64,000 nucleotides of DNA, from the NCBI GenBank assembly GCA_977017575.1, contig CDRNVI010000014.1, forward strand, positions 62,001-126,000, given 5' to 3'. The position numbers were made by a program, and so were the translations under genes. A model generated the notes under the pieces. The model was not told the origin of the DNA. It saw nothing but the letters and a program-made list of their open reading frames with translations, and ran no database searches. Positions 39,610-50,379 of the stretch are shown here, piece after piece. This DNA comes from Paramoeba atlantica (taxonomy: Eukaryota > Discosea). Position 1 is the stretch's first letter, and each line of letters begins with the position of its first letter.

Positions 39610-42399
39610 TCATTCCTTCTTTCCTTTTTGCCCTCGACCCTTTGCCCCTTTCTTTTCTGACGTTGTTGGCTTTCCACCTGCCTGTTTTTTCTCTGCTGCA
39701 TCCTTTCCTGCATTTTTTTCCTCAGCGGTTGCTTTCCCAAGATCTTTTTCATTTTTCGTTTCTTTTGCCTCGGTTTCGCCGCGAATTTCTCCTTGTTGCG
39801 AAACTTCCGAGTCTTCCTTTCCTGCATTTTTTGCCTCAGAGATTCCGTTCTCAAGATGTTTTTCGTTATTCGTTTCTTTTACCTCGGTTTCGCCGCGAAC
39901 TTCTTCTTTCTGCGAAACCTCCGAGGGCTCTGCGACTTTTTCGACCATTTTAGACATCATAGCATTCAACCGCTGCACAATGGTTCGTGGGTCATCACAT
40001 AGCCCGGCGGAGATTAGCGCATTGTCAAACAGCTGCTCGGCCAGAAGTCCAGCCAGCTCTATGTCCAAACTTCCAGTGCTCTGTGTCAGCGTGTAGAGCT
40101 TCCGGATTAAACTGTGCTTCGGGTTAAAATGGATGTTGTACTTCAAGTTCGGGGCGTCCTGCTTTCCCATCAGTTTCATCATCTTACGAATCTGCGCGTT
40201 CTCGTGATCGACAAGAACAATCGGGCTGCTCGAGAGGCGGTGCGTGGCCTTTACCATGCCCACTTTCCCCAGCAGGCGCTTCGTGAAGAAATCCGCCAGA
40301 GCGCTGCATTGGGTCTCCGAGAGCTCGGGCTGGACGTTCGTCTCTGCCTTATCCCCGTCAATCTTCTTCTTGGCCTGCACGGCGCCATCGAGATTGGCAT
40401 CAAACGTCTCAATGTTTTGCATTTTATACTTCCGGTAGCTGTCCAGGTGCTGCACAACAAACTCGTCAATGTGCTCCGTGAGAATTAGGACCTCCAGGTT
40501 ATGGAGTTTGTACTGCTCGTAATACGGGCTGACCATTGCGGTATCCCGCGAGGGCACGGTGAGGTAGTAGACATGGGTCTGGTTCGCGGGCATACGATCA
40601 ATGTACTGGTCCAAACTCGACAACACCCCGGGGGTATCCCCATGGCTGCTCTCGAAGCGCAGCAGTTTCGCAATCTCCATTTTGTTGACCGTGTCGGTGC
40701 ACACTCCTTCCTTTAAGAAGAATCCAAATTCCTTGATAAACTTTTCGTATTGGGTCGCGTCCCGACGGCTCTCCTCGTCCAGCCATTTCAGTACACGTTT
40801 GGTGATCACAGCGCTGAGCTTGCGAATTAGAGCACTGTCTTGGGTGTGCTCGCGGCTAATGTTCAACGGAAGGTCCTCGCAGTCGACGACACCCTTCAGA
40901 AACCGTAACCACTCGGGGATCACATTCTTCGCCTTACTTTGGATTAACACTTTGCGACAGTACAAATTCACTGCACACTCTTGACGCCCACCGCCAAATT
41001 TCTCCGCATGGGTCTGTGGGACATAAAGTAAAGAGTGAATCATTAACGGGGCATCAATGGAGTAATGCAGCTTAAACAGAGGAGTGTCATAAGCTCCGCT
41101 CACAAACTTGTAAAAGTCGTTGTGCTCCTCCTCACTTACTTCACTCTTGTTTTTCATCCAAAGCGCTTTGACCGTGTTGATACGGTTTCCGTTCAATGTG
41201 ATGTCAAATGAGATAAAGTTGGAGTACTTTTTAATGATACGCTCCACGACCGTTGGGGTGCAGAACGCGAGTTCGGTGTCCTTCATCTCAAGCACAATCT
41301 TGGTCCCTTTAGCGACACCCTCGCATTCCGTGATACGATAAGACCCGTGACCATCAGATTCCCACAAATACCCTTTCGAGCCTTTTGCCGCACTCCGGGA
41401 GTACACTTTAATGTTCTTTGCAACCATAAAGGCGGCATAGAACCCGACCCCGAACTGTCCAATAATACTCTCCATGGTCTTCGTGCTCTCTCCTTTCTCC
41501 TTTAGCTGGTTGAGAAACGCCCGAGATCCGGAGCTGCAAATCGTGCCGAGACAATTCACCAACTCCTCCTTACCCATCCCCACCCCGGTGTCAACAATCA
41601 CAAACTGGTTTTTCGCCTGTTTCGCATAAATCGCCACCCCCGGGGTCTCATCCGTATCCTCCCGGGCATAGTTCTCCGGCTCACTCAGCTCCAAATGTCG
41701 TCGTTTCTCCAGCGCATCCGAGGCATTACTGATCAACTCCCGCACAAATACCTCCTTGTCGGAGTACAGACTGCAGGCGACGATATCCAACAACTGCCGG
41801 GTCTCCGCCTTAAACGTCATCTCCTCCGCACTCCCCGTGACCACCTCAGTCTCGCGCAACGCACTCAGATCCAGCTCCGAGGCTTTGTCCGTATCTTCAG
41901 AAGCCTTCGCATTGGACTCCGCAAAACCATCGGAATCCTCAAACGGCTCTACGACGCTCTCATTCGTAAACTCCGGATTCGGCAAGGTCTCGCTTTCGGT
42001 GTCACCCAAAGTTGTTGTGTTTGGGGTTTCCGTTTTATCGGTCACGGATTCATTCGCATTCTCAGTTTTCATTTTGTCTTCCCTTTCATTGGTTGTTTTG
42101 TTTTCTTCTTGATCGTTTTGAGTTTCTTGAGTTTTTGTATTTTCTACCTTCTTGGTCTTGGAGCTGTTCGTGGGGGTTGCGTCTACGTTTGTTGTTGTTG
42201 TAGTACTCGTGGTAGAATGAAACCGAGCAGAGGTGACACATAAAGGAGAAGAAGCAGAAGCAGAAGACTCGGAGCTCATCGTGAGGGGTTGAGCGGAGAG
42301 GGAGGCAGAGGGGAAGGGAGAAGAAGCGGAAGAAGTGCGGGTCCCGAGGAAACGGGATCGGGAGAGGGTGCGTGCCGCGGAGCAAGGGAGGCGTCGCAT
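39610..42399 (-). CDS. TRAP1: mitochondrial Hsp90 (TRAP1)
   Basis: The ATG at 42,399 gives a 929-residue protein with a basic, acid-free leader 'MRRLPCSAARTLSRSRFLGT', a typical mitochondrial presequence; an upstream in-frame ATG would lie in LINE-derived DNA. A Thr/Glu-rich linker (~30-195) precedes the GHKL ATPase: 'ELISNASDALEK', 'DTGVGM', 'IGQFGVGFYAAFMVA', 'GTKI'. The middle domain has 'KVLIQSKAKNVIPEWLRF' and 'LNISREHTQDSALIRKL' with the catalytic Arg. The C-terminal dimer domain ends near 'ISAGLCDDPRTIVQRLNAMM'. An extra ~110-residue Lys/Glu tail contains two ~45-residue tandem units. The human protein is 704 residues, so the excess is linker and tail. The role is ATP-driven folding in the matrix. 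Confidence 0.93.
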   Translation of the reverse strand: MRRLPCSAARTLSRSRFLGTRTSSASSPFPSASLSAQPLTMSSESSASASSPLCVTSARFHSTTSTTTTTNVDATPTNSSKTKKVENTKTQETQNDQEENKTTNEREDKMKTENANESVTDKTETPNTTTLGDTESETLPNPEFTNESVVEPFEDSDGFAESNAKASEDTDKASELDLSALRETEVVTGSAEEMTFKAETRQLLDIVACSLYSDKEVFVRELISNASDALEKRRHLELSEPENYAREDTDETPGVAIYAKQAKNQFVIVDTGVGMGKEELVNCLGTICSSGSRAFLNQLKEKGESTKTMESIIGQFGVGFYAAFMVAKNIKVYSRSAAKGSKGYLWESDGHGSYRITECEGVAKGTKIVLEMKDTELAFCTPTVVERIIKKYSNFISFDITLNGNRINTVKALWMKNKSEVSEEEHNDFYKFVSGAYDTPLFKLHYSIDAPLMIHSLLYVPQTHAEKFGGGRQECAVNLYCRKVLIQSKAKNVIPEWLRFLKGVVDCEDLPLNISREHTQDSALIRKLSAVITKRVLKWLDEESRRDATQYEKFIKEFGFFLKEGVCTDTVNKMEIAKLLRFESSHGDTPGVLSSLDQYIDRMPANQTHVYYLTVPSRDTAMVSPYYEQYKLHNLEVLILTEHIDEFVVQHLDSYRKYKMQNIETFDANLDGAVQAKKKIDGDKAETNVQPELSETQCSALADFFTKRLLGKVGMVKATHRLSSSPIVLVDHENAQIRKMMKLMGKQDAPNLKYNIHFNPKHSLIRKLYTLTQSTGSLDIELAGLLAEQLFDNALISAGLCDDPRTIVQRLNAMMSKMVEKVAEPSEVSQKEEVRGETEVKETNNEKHLENGISEAKNAGKEDSEVSQQGEIRGETEAKETKNEKDLGKATAEEKNAGKDAAEKKQAGGKPTTSEKKGAKGRGQKGKKE

Positions 42400-42434
42400 G
42401 GGTGGGTAGAGTGGAAAAAAAGGGAAAGGAAGAT

Positions 42435-43865
42435 CTAAGAATAATTTAAGATTGAGGTATCGATCTTGCGAGATCCGGAGAACTCGGAGAAGAGGTCCTC
42501 GCGTCTGGTAGCTACTTTGCATTTAGCGGTATTTAACCGTAGCCCAAGATGTTTCAGCTCCTCGCGGAGGGCCTTTAGGGCTTCACCAGCAAAGGTGACG
42601 TCATCCAGGTACGCCCAGACCTTCAGCGTGCCTGTGAAGTTGGCCGCCACTCTGGCGATTGCCCCCTGGATCCCTATGGCAAATAGGATGGGAGCCATGG
42701 GGTCACCTTGCTTGACCCCCCTTGAGCTCGTGATGCATTGGCCTTCCCCAAGTTGAAGGATACTTGTGGTGCCGTAGATGAAAAGGGTGATGCCCTCAAT
42801 GGGGAGAAGTTTCGAATCCCCCCTCACCGCCCTAAAAATTGCCGACCGTGAGATGCTATTAAAAGCGTTCTCGAGGTCTGCAGCCACGATGACCTCCTTC
42901 GGCCTGTCCCTGAAGTGCTGTCGCACATTATAAATTATGTGCTCACACCGCTGCGTGTATTGGGCTCCAAACTGGATGCCCTGAAAGTAAGTGGGGAGAT
43001 GTTCCCGGATTTTCTCCAGGGCAAGGAGCCCCGCCACCTTGAGGATGCACTCTCCCATGGCAATGGGCCTGTAGGAAGAGTGGTGCCCCGCCGGGGAGTC
43101 CGGTTTGGTGAATAGTTTTAAGGATGCCCCCGTGAGCAGTTCCCTCATTGAGGGGGGGGGGAGTTGGTCATTATCCCGTGGATTATCCACGTGACACAGT
43201 CGCGGGATCCATCTTCCATGAGGACTGGGACAAGCAGTTCCTTGGTCCATCCCGTAGGTCCGGGGGCGCGGATAGGGGCCAGACTTTGGGCCTTCCTGGC
43301 CACATCGGCGGGGGAGGGTAGGGTTCCGTGTCGGCCCCTATTGTACCTGAATTTCCCCGCAGTGTAGGGCCCGCCTGTGGGGTATAGACGTTTTGCCTGT
43401 TCTAGGGCCGCAGTGGGGTTGGCCGGAGGATTGAGGGGCGCCTCCATCGTTTTGGCCGCCCTGGAGAAGCAACCCGCCCTGCACAATTCCTCGACCCGTT
43501 TTTTGACAGACCACGGGGGGCCGTTGGCCTGACTCGGGGATGGAGCCAAGGTCTCCGAACCCTCTAAATGGGCACGCATTCTAAGTTCGCGCGCTAGCTG
43601 GCGTTGCGACAGCTTGTCCTCGGGGAGAAAAAGGAAACGTTTAACGGCGAGGAGGAGGTTCCAGGCTATCTCGACCTTGCCCTCCACTGACTTGTATAAA
43701 AAATCATGGCATACACCGGCAGTGTATTCCTTCCAAGCCGGGTATTGGAGTGCGTACAGTTTACGTAAGGACCCCCTCCCAAGGAGCTCTGCTAAATTTT
43801 CGGGGGAAGGGGCTTGTCCACGCTCCTCAACTGGAGCGCCCTGGGTTGTCGGGAAAACAAGTTAT
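42435..43865 (-). mobile_element. LINE (non-LTR retrotransposon) fragment with RT
   Basis: Minus-strand coding in two frames. The upstream frame (43,145-43,865) covers the N-terminal region to 'APGPTGWTKELLVPVL'. The second (to 42,435) contains RT motifs: 'YRPIAMGECILKVAG', 'VAADLENAFNSIS', 'SSRGVKQGDPMAPILFAIG', 'VWAYLDDVTF', 'LGLRLNTAKCKV'. The frame changes within the C-run of ~9-12 bases near 43,149, a typical homopolymer slip. The thumb and endonuclease are missing; related C-terminal domains lie at 60.4-61.5 kb. It stops 36 bases before the TRAP1 ATG. Confidence 0.8.
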
Positions 43866-44160
43866 TAATTTTTTTTGCTTTGTTTTATTAATAAACCTTG
43901 GCTACGGAACGCATTCGACTAAAGGGGAGCGGTGACCTGGCTTCACCGCAATAGAAATTAATGAGAAGAGGAGTATACTTTGAGGTGCCGTATTTGAAAA
44001 GGAACTCGCTGACTTGCGCGTGCAGATCTGTGCCGCACCTTCGATGAATATTCATCGAAGGTGCTACATAGCCAGTATTGGATATGATGGGTGACCCTAG
44101 CAAGTGAGCGTTTTTTTGTTACAAACATTTGAAAGAGTGCTGCTCTAAGGCGCAACAGGG
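43866..44160. other. spacer
   Basis: No gene recognised. A short palindrome 'ccttcgatgaatattcatcgaagg' lies at ~44,039-44,062 (12-base arms). Confidence 0.45.
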
Positions 44161-44520
44161 GATGGAAGACACCACTGAAGTTACAAATCCTAAGTCGCTA
44201 GAGGAGTACCTATCCGAAGCACTCCATGCTTTGCAGCTCACAGCAATCTTTTTACGGAAGGATTCCTCGAGTGCGTAAAACATTTATTTCAAGAATTTCC
44301 TCCCGACTTACATCCTTCAGAAACTGCATCGATCCTTCTTTCTCCTCTCGAATTTCATATCAATGAACGCCGAGTTGCTGACATGATCTGAGAAGACATT
44401 CGACGAACCATATAATCTATTTGATGGAGCTAAATGTTTTGGACTCGCCATAGACGGTGGAGTTGAAAGAGTTCTTAGTGAACATGTGCTCATCCGACAA
44501 AAGATATGATTACAAAAAAA
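44161..44520 (+). pseudogene. fossil related to the 0.1-kb and 54.3-kb unknown ORFs
   Basis: From the ATG at 44,161 the plus strand encodes acidic helical sequence ('EDTTEVTNPKSLEEYLSEAL'), and further on 'LEFHINERRVADMI', which resembles 'LEFSFKRRKLAELI' in the 0.1-kb ORF at a similar position. It looks broken. The family is unknown and may be part of a mobile element, so I treat it as a fossil. Confidence 0.25.
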
Positions 44521-44639
44521 AAGGATTTCGCTGCCGTCCGGACCGTAAGACCCACCTGAAAGTCAGATCTCTCGTCAATTACGAGTAAATAATTCTCCAG
44601 AGTGGGCGAAATGCCATCAGTGCACGTCCTTGTCATATT

Positions 44640-46148
44640 TTACTGAATGCGAACGACAACCATCACATGCAGAGGTGCATTGTAAGTTGCTTCGGAAGGT
44701 GCGATGATTGAAAAGAAGACCTCACAAGTCGTGTACTTCAACGTTGGGTCAAGCTCACTGAATCGCACGGGCAGATGATTCCAGATTGTTGAGCTGGACG
44801 GGTTGCTCGGTTCACATTCCAAGCTTAAAGATTTCCAATCATTGGGGTCACTTGTCTTAGACCTACAAGATGGTGTAATGCGCACATTCGATGGAAAAGT
44901 GTTGAGAAGAGAATCTGGTTCAGAATACATTCTGCGCTTTGGATTCACGTCTAAAGTATTGAAGAGCTGTGGAGTGATGCGAACTTCCGATAGGGCGTCA
45001 TTGACAGGAATAAGTACTGCACGCTGCAGTGCCTTAGAAATCGCCTCATTTAGCCCGAAGTATGCCGCAATTAGTATGCTGTACCACGGGAGGTTCGCAT
45101 CGGGCTTGCTCAAATGAGACGCCAAATGCTTGATTTGGGCGTTTTCGGCTTTGAGCAGCGAATTTATACCATGGTGCTGACTTAGTGGTACATATCGAAA
45201 AATAAACTTTCGACGACGAGAAGTATCACTGTTTAACGATATGATACGCGATAGGTCGATGATATCAATTCCAAAGCTTTCTAGATGTTTCACTATTTGA
45301 CAAGATCCAGAGGACGTTGAACTTCGCCACGCTACAACCGCAGCAAGTTCTGTTTCGTGAGAAATAGAGCAGAAAACATTGCGCATCCGGTAAATTTTTG
45401 GTTTTATGCGTTGAACCGTAAGTCCATTCAGCCAATTATTGGAGGGAAAATGGATTCCAGATGACGTTTTATTAAGCAATGTGCATCTTCTCCTTATTGT
45501 TATTTTGTTGTGAGTAGATACGCTGATGTCACCCAGCACGGAAACTGTACGTAAATGTGGTAAGGAAGCATACGGAGATGTTGGTTCTGTTATATTGGTT
45601 CCTGCCTTTCCATGTTTTTCTACCCCTTTATGACGACCCATAACAGGCAAGAACTCATAAGCTCGAGCACCATCTCGCCTTGTTTGCTGATTCAAGAATC
45701 GTGGCACAGTACGGTTAGGCAAACAGTTACTAGAGAAAAATATGCTCACTTTTGCGCACAGACGTGACTTGATAAAGGAACTATACGTCCGCTCAAGTCC
45801 AAGACATCTTCTCAGCGCCTGTCGCATAAAATCATTTTGAGTGACCTTATGCCCTGCGAGCCGTCTGAGCCGCCGTTGCAGAGTTTCTTTTTCCCCGAAG
45901 GATAACAGACGATAGGACAATGTTTTATGAATGTGCAAGTTGAGTCCGGGTAAAAAAGTCCTAGGAACGACATATCCATTCAAATTATTCGGCATAGAAA
46001 GGGAACGGGCAAGCGTCACTGATGATTTTCTTAACCCAGAACCTGCTTGTGAATATGCGCTTCTGGAAGGAGCATCTCTGGCCAAAGCGCACACGGCCGT
46101 GCACGATGGAATGCGGAACGCAATAACATTCAGTACATTATAATGCAT
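44640..46148 (-). CDS. hypothetical protein, 502 residues
   Basis: A long intact frame with no domain I recognise. The first ~110 residues are Arg/Ser-rich and almost free of acids ('DAPSRSAYSQAG', 'ETLQRRLRRLAGHKVTQND'), which would fit an organelle presequence. The middle has alternating polar and hydrophobic stretches ('ELAAVVAWRSSTSSGSC', 'LESFGIDIIDLSRIISL'). The C-terminus is beta-like ('CEVFFSIIAP', 'PLHVMVVVRIQ'). Length and absence of stops make it a likely host gene. It is not similar to any repeat in the window. Confidence 0.6.
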   Translation of the reverse strand: MHYNVLNVIAFRIPSCTAVCALARDAPSRSAYSQAGSGLRKSSVTLARSLSMPNNLNGYVVPRTFLPGLNLHIHKTLSYRLLSFGEKETLQRRLRRLAGHKVTQNDFMRQALRRCLGLERTYSSFIKSRLCAKVSIFFSSNCLPNRTVPRFLNQQTRRDGARAYEFLPVMGRHKGVEKHGKAGTNITEPTSPYASLPHLRTVSVLGDISVSTHNKITIRRRCTLLNKTSSGIHFPSNNWLNGLTVQRIKPKIYRMRNVFCSISHETELAAVVAWRSSTSSGSCQIVKHLESFGIDIIDLSRIISLNSDTSRRRKFIFRYVPLSQHHGINSLLKAENAQIKHLASHLSKPDANLPWYSILIAAYFGLNEAISKALQRAVLIPVNDALSEVRITPQLFNTLDVNPKRRMYSEPDSLLNTFPSNVRITPSCRSKTSDPNDWKSLSLECEPSNPSSSTIWNHLPVRFSELDPTLKYTTCEVFFSIIAPSEATYNAPLHVMVVVRIQ

Positions 46149-46590
46149 TGAGTGACATTTTTCCGCTACTTAGGAGCCTACCACATTGTGACTTGCGTTA
46201 CCCGATGTGATGTTGCGGAGCCGTATTGTATACGGCGGCCTTTCTTGAATGCATTGTTCGACTTATGACTTAATTTCTATAAAAGTAGAAAAGAAAGGGA
46301 TTTGCAATGCTTCATCGCGCAAAAAGAAACGGTGGCACAAAAACGAAATATTTCAAAAGAAAATGTAACCTATTCTTTGTCTTTTAGACAGAGTATACGC
46401 TGACTGATGTATTGATAGAATTACTATTACACTCCCCGATGTATCTTCGTTAAAAAAATCTGTTCTCCGCCGTTTAAGTGAAGCCCGCTTTTTGCAAAAG
46501 GTGCGCTTAAAAGGGGGAGTCTGAATCACTACATAAAAAATATCAGCGATCATCGAAATTTGTACTGTATTGAACTTTCTTTTTACCTAG
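46149..46590. other. AT-rich spacer
   Basis: No gene recognised. Confidence 0.45.
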
Positions 46591-46594
46591 TACT

Positions 46595-46712
46595 GTACCC
46601 CCCCTAGTTATCAGTCGCTACTTTTCGAGAAAAGGTGACAGATAACTAGGGGGGGTAGGGGTGCGACAGATAACTAGGGGGGTCAAAGTGCGACAGATAT
46701 CTAGGGGGGTCC
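46595..46712. repeat. mini-MITE family D (hairpin plus repeat arms)
   Basis: The hairpin 'taccccccctagttatc'/'gataactagggggggta' surrounds 'cttttcgagaaaag'. Two further right-arm copies (gacagata-ct-aggggggt) follow in tandem to 46,712. The second copy of this family is at 49,328-49,389. Confidence 0.65.
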
Positions 46713-48730
46713 GTCACCAAAAAAGCGAGGGAACGAAATGTTACAGAAACGGTATCTTTATTGCCTAGGAAGATTCCTTTCTACCCCAGTGGGGTACTGT
46801 AAGCTGAAGACATGCGTCTACGGGTTAAAAGAAGCCCAGGGAGTGAAGCGAATGATGAAGGGAATGCTGAAGGGGATGATGGAGTGGATAACGAAGGGGA
46901 CAATGATGGGGATGAGGAGGGGGGCGATGGAGATGATGAAGCTAACGAGCTCCGACTCCTGCTTTTCAATTTCTATGGTAGAACTCCACGCAAGACTATT
47001 TGCCTAAAAGTAGAACAGAAAGAGACATGATACAAGAGAAGCATGATACAAGCATGGAGACACTCTTCATACAAGCATGAAGAGAAGCATGATACAACCG
47101 CTCCGATGTGTTCGCCGATGTGTATTCGCCGATGTGTTCTTTTCGACGGAGTTGCACCCTGTCCAAGTGAGACATCAAACTCAAGAAAAAGGGATTGGGC
47201 TGCCTCGGTTGGGTGACTTACGTACAACTCTAGCACGAATAAAGTCTTGCCGGGTGGATACTTGCTCGTGTCAAAAAGAATCCTTTATCATTCATTGAAA
47301 AAGGGAATCTCCTGTTATCCAGCCTGATCCTGCCTTCGTTTCCCGTGCAACTCGACCTTGACAAAACTGAGCGCTCCACAACAGATGTAGTGGAAACAAA
47401 CGATGTTCCCAAGTACGTTGCTCTGGTGAGGAACAAACACCGGGAGCAAGCACAGACAATGCCCAAAACCAAGATGTTACCATGGCCTTTTCTTTGATAC
47501 ATGTCTTAACCTTCGCCGTTTTTGTGCCACGGAAACTACCAGAAACTGTTAGAGTCCGCCAGTTCCCGCCAGAAACTGCCAGCGACCTACAGCGATCTAT
47601 AGGTACTGTTTACATACTCTCCATTACGATACCATTCAGTGCGCAATTGAAAAAGTAATCTCGACTTGGTAGTAATGGGTTATCTTTCGTCGAAAATGAA
47701 CGCCGTACGCACTGACAAACGTTTGCTTCCTATCTACGAATCGTGATTCTCATTTTTTTTCAAAGCTCATCGAAACCTTTCATGTAAAGTGGGATCATAG
47801 AATCGTGTTCTCAGTGCTCTGAGAACAAGGAGCAGTTCTCGGAACAACATACAGTATAGTATTCCTAGTATTACTATATTGTATGGTAGTATAGAGTAGT
47901 ATACTATATTATATGGTGAACATAATCTTTTTTGCACACACTCTTGTATCTATCGATGTATTTCTATTCTGAATATAACTGTGCACAACTCTTAAAAAAT
48001 TTACTACTGATTTTTTTTAAGAAAAAATTCTGAAAATTTTCTCTGTAAACCAGTACGCTACTTATCCTCTCGTGACCCAGAGGTTTCACCACAAAAGAGG
48101 ATAAGTAGCGTACTAGGATATCTAAGGGGGGGGTAACGGTACTCGTGGTTTCAATTATTCCCGACCTTGCTACCTGAATCCACTCCTGTATAGTACAAAC
48201 ATAGGTTCTTCCATTTGGGTCTGTTGGCACAGATGGGCTTGGGGAAGTTAATGTCGGCGCTGTTGCGACCTCTGGGGGAACAAAAGAGTATGCGACCCCC
48301 GGACAGAGATATGCTCATGGTTTGTGTATCCTAGGCGGGGGAAAGACCCAACGATGTCCACCGAACCTAGAGTGTCCATCGAACTTAGGTCGGAGAACTC
48401 TACTATCAGTAGCTCAACATCTTCATCAGCAGCTTCCTGAAGAGAGGCTTAAAATAAATAAAGATTAAAGAAACAAGAGGGAAATATATAGTACCAAAAA
48501 AAAGGCTCGGCCTCGCCGAGCAAATCAGAAGGGGGGGGCATGTTATAAGACCCCATTTCACGATAACGTGCCGGGGGGGGCATGATATAGTGATATAGGC
48601 ATGTTAACCCGTACCCTCGTTTACTTGCAAGTATGCTAATTTTGTATTTCTTCTTAGTTCCTATCATCCCTGGAGGAACTTATTGAATGAGCCTTTCTTA
48701 CCTTACGACCACATCGCTCGGATACGTAAA
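46713..48730. other. gene-poor 2-kb stretch with a foldback at 48,051-48,114
   Basis: No ORF with a domain. The arms 'gtacgctacttatcctct' and 'agaggataagtagcgtac' are exact reverse complements around a ~27-base loop. Simple 'agtatagtat' sequence lies at 47,850-47,920. At 46,860-46,960 a purine-rich 'gatgaaggggatgatggag' block is low complexity. Confidence 0.5.
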
Positions 48731-48838
48731 TTTTTTAGGCTCTTCGTTAAATGCGGTGGTTGTTTTCAACTTAGAAGTCACTCATGCTGCGCGCTTCGCG
48801 TTGAAAACTGCCACCGCGTTTAACGAAAACCCAAAAAT
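48731..48838. repeat. 110-bp foldback MITE family A, copy 3
   Basis: 'ttttttaggctcttcgttaa' on the left and 'gtttaacgaaaacccaaaaa' on the right; the core 'cactcatgctgcgcgcttcg' matches copy 4. Confidence 0.75.
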
Positions 48839-49327
48839 AGAAAAATTGCCAAAACATCATGAATAATTTTTTTAGGTGAAAAAGCTCGATTTTTTGGCGA
48901 AATTTTAACCCGAATTGGGGCCGTTTTTGATGCCTTACTGTCCCCCCCACTTAAGCGCAACCAGGTTTTGGCCTAAAATTGCGCATAAGTAGCCGGGTCA
49001 AAAAAAGGAGTGAAAAAAAAGTTTCGCGCCGCGAAGCGGCGCGTGCTTCACTCATGAGTTATATACGCGGGGTGCCCTTGGGGGCTGCTTTTTATATACT
49101 ATCCTAGCGTGCCCTTGCTGGGATGAAATGCAACGCTAGGGGGAGAGCAAAAACTGGAGCCGAAGAATTGCTAGCCCGAAGATGTTGTGGGATTACTGAG
49201 GAACATTTTCAAAAAAATCGCTGTTTAGGGTACATTTTTACCATAGCTTCGCAGCAAGAGACAGTCTGGAAAGCAACGCTAATGAGGGGGACTACCGAGG
49301 CAACGATAGGATAGGGGGGATAGTACT
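48839..49327. other. spacer
   Basis: A short palindrome 'cgcgccgcgaagcggcgcg' at ~49,025. No gene recognised. Confidence 0.4.
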
Positions 49328-49389
49328 GTACCCCCCTAGTTATCTGTCACAACTTTTCGTGGAAAGGTGACAAATAAGTAGGGGGGTAT
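49328..49389. repeat. mini-MITE family D, copy 2
   Basis: A ~62-base hairpin: 'taccccccctagttatctgt'-like left arm (one C fewer than at 46.6 kb), loop 'cttttcgtggaaag', right arm ending 'taggggggta', with TA on both sides. Confidence 0.65.
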
Positions 49390-49650
49390 ATTTCGTTTTA
49401 AGATTTTTTTGGAAAACAATAGCTATGAAAGTGACAAAAATCTGTCAAAAAAAATCTTTCAAATTCTGAAATTTTTTTCGAAATTTCTTTCGAAATATTT
49501 CGAAAAATCTTTCGAATCTGTCAAAAAAAAGTCGCAGAATGGTAGCTGAGCTGCAGAACTCTTAAAAAACGTTTTAGCAGTCGATTTTGGAAAAATAATA
49601 TTTTTACTTGTGTTTTGGTCATCCCAAAAATTTAGGAAATTTTGACCTTG

Positions 49651-50007
49651 TCGGACCCCTCCCGCGCGTACCAGGGGGGGTACTCCCAAATGTGGGAGTG
49701 GAAAATCATCGCCGCGGCCTACTCTACCACTTCCCTGCGCTCGATTTCGAAAATCAAGATTTCGAAAATCAAGATTTCGAAAATTTCCCAAAATGACGTA
49801 TGCCCCCTCCCCCTGGACCCCCCCCATTCTTTTGATTTTTTATTCAGTTTTGGACCACCCGGGTCCCTTTTTATATTTTTTTCTTCTATTATAAATTAGA
49901 TATAATTTCTTCTATTTATTACTGTGTTCCTCTTTATATTTTCACTGTTTTTGTTCACTTTTTTTAATAATCGAGGGTAGGGAGGTAGTTATACAACCAC
50001 CGCAATA
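49651..50007 (-). repeat. dispersed repeat family C, copy 3
   Basis: It contains 'gcgcgtaccagg', 'gtggaaaatcatcgccgcgg', 'attttcactgtttttgttca' and ends 'caaccaccgcaata'. Reverse orientation relative to the 14.8-kb copy. Confidence 0.65.
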
Positions 50008-50041
50008 AGTATTTATAAGAGGGCTGAAAGAACTAAATATA

Positions 50042-50140
50042 TAGGCTCTTCGTTAAACGCGGTGGTTGTTTTCAACTTAGAAGTCACTCATGCTGCGCGC
50101 TTCGCGTTGAAAACTACCACCGCGTTTAACGAAGAGTATA
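50042..50140. repeat. 110-bp foldback MITE family A, copy 4
   Basis: 'aggctcttcgttaaacgcgg' on the left, 'ccgcgtttaacgaagag' on the right. It sits 35 bases from a family C repeat. Confidence 0.8.
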
Positions 50141-50379
50141 GAAAAGAAAAATCTCCAAAAGATCATGAATAATCTACTTTGTTTTGGGAAAAAGCTCGAT
50201 TTTTCAGCAAAAATTACGAAAATTTACACCGAATTTGGGGTGTTTTGGATGCCTTCCCAGTAGGGACAGGAGTCGATTCTGTCGAAAAAAACGTCGTAGA
50301 ATGGTAGCTAAGGTGCAAAACACTTCAAACACGTTTTAGGAGTCGATTTTGGAAAAATAATATTTTTACTTTTTTTTGG

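Noticed and set aside
46738-46860. 'KLKTCVYGLKEA' peptide resembling a Copia RT block
   Set aside because: A single short motif followed by low-complexity sequence; no other element part nearby. At most a fossil shred.
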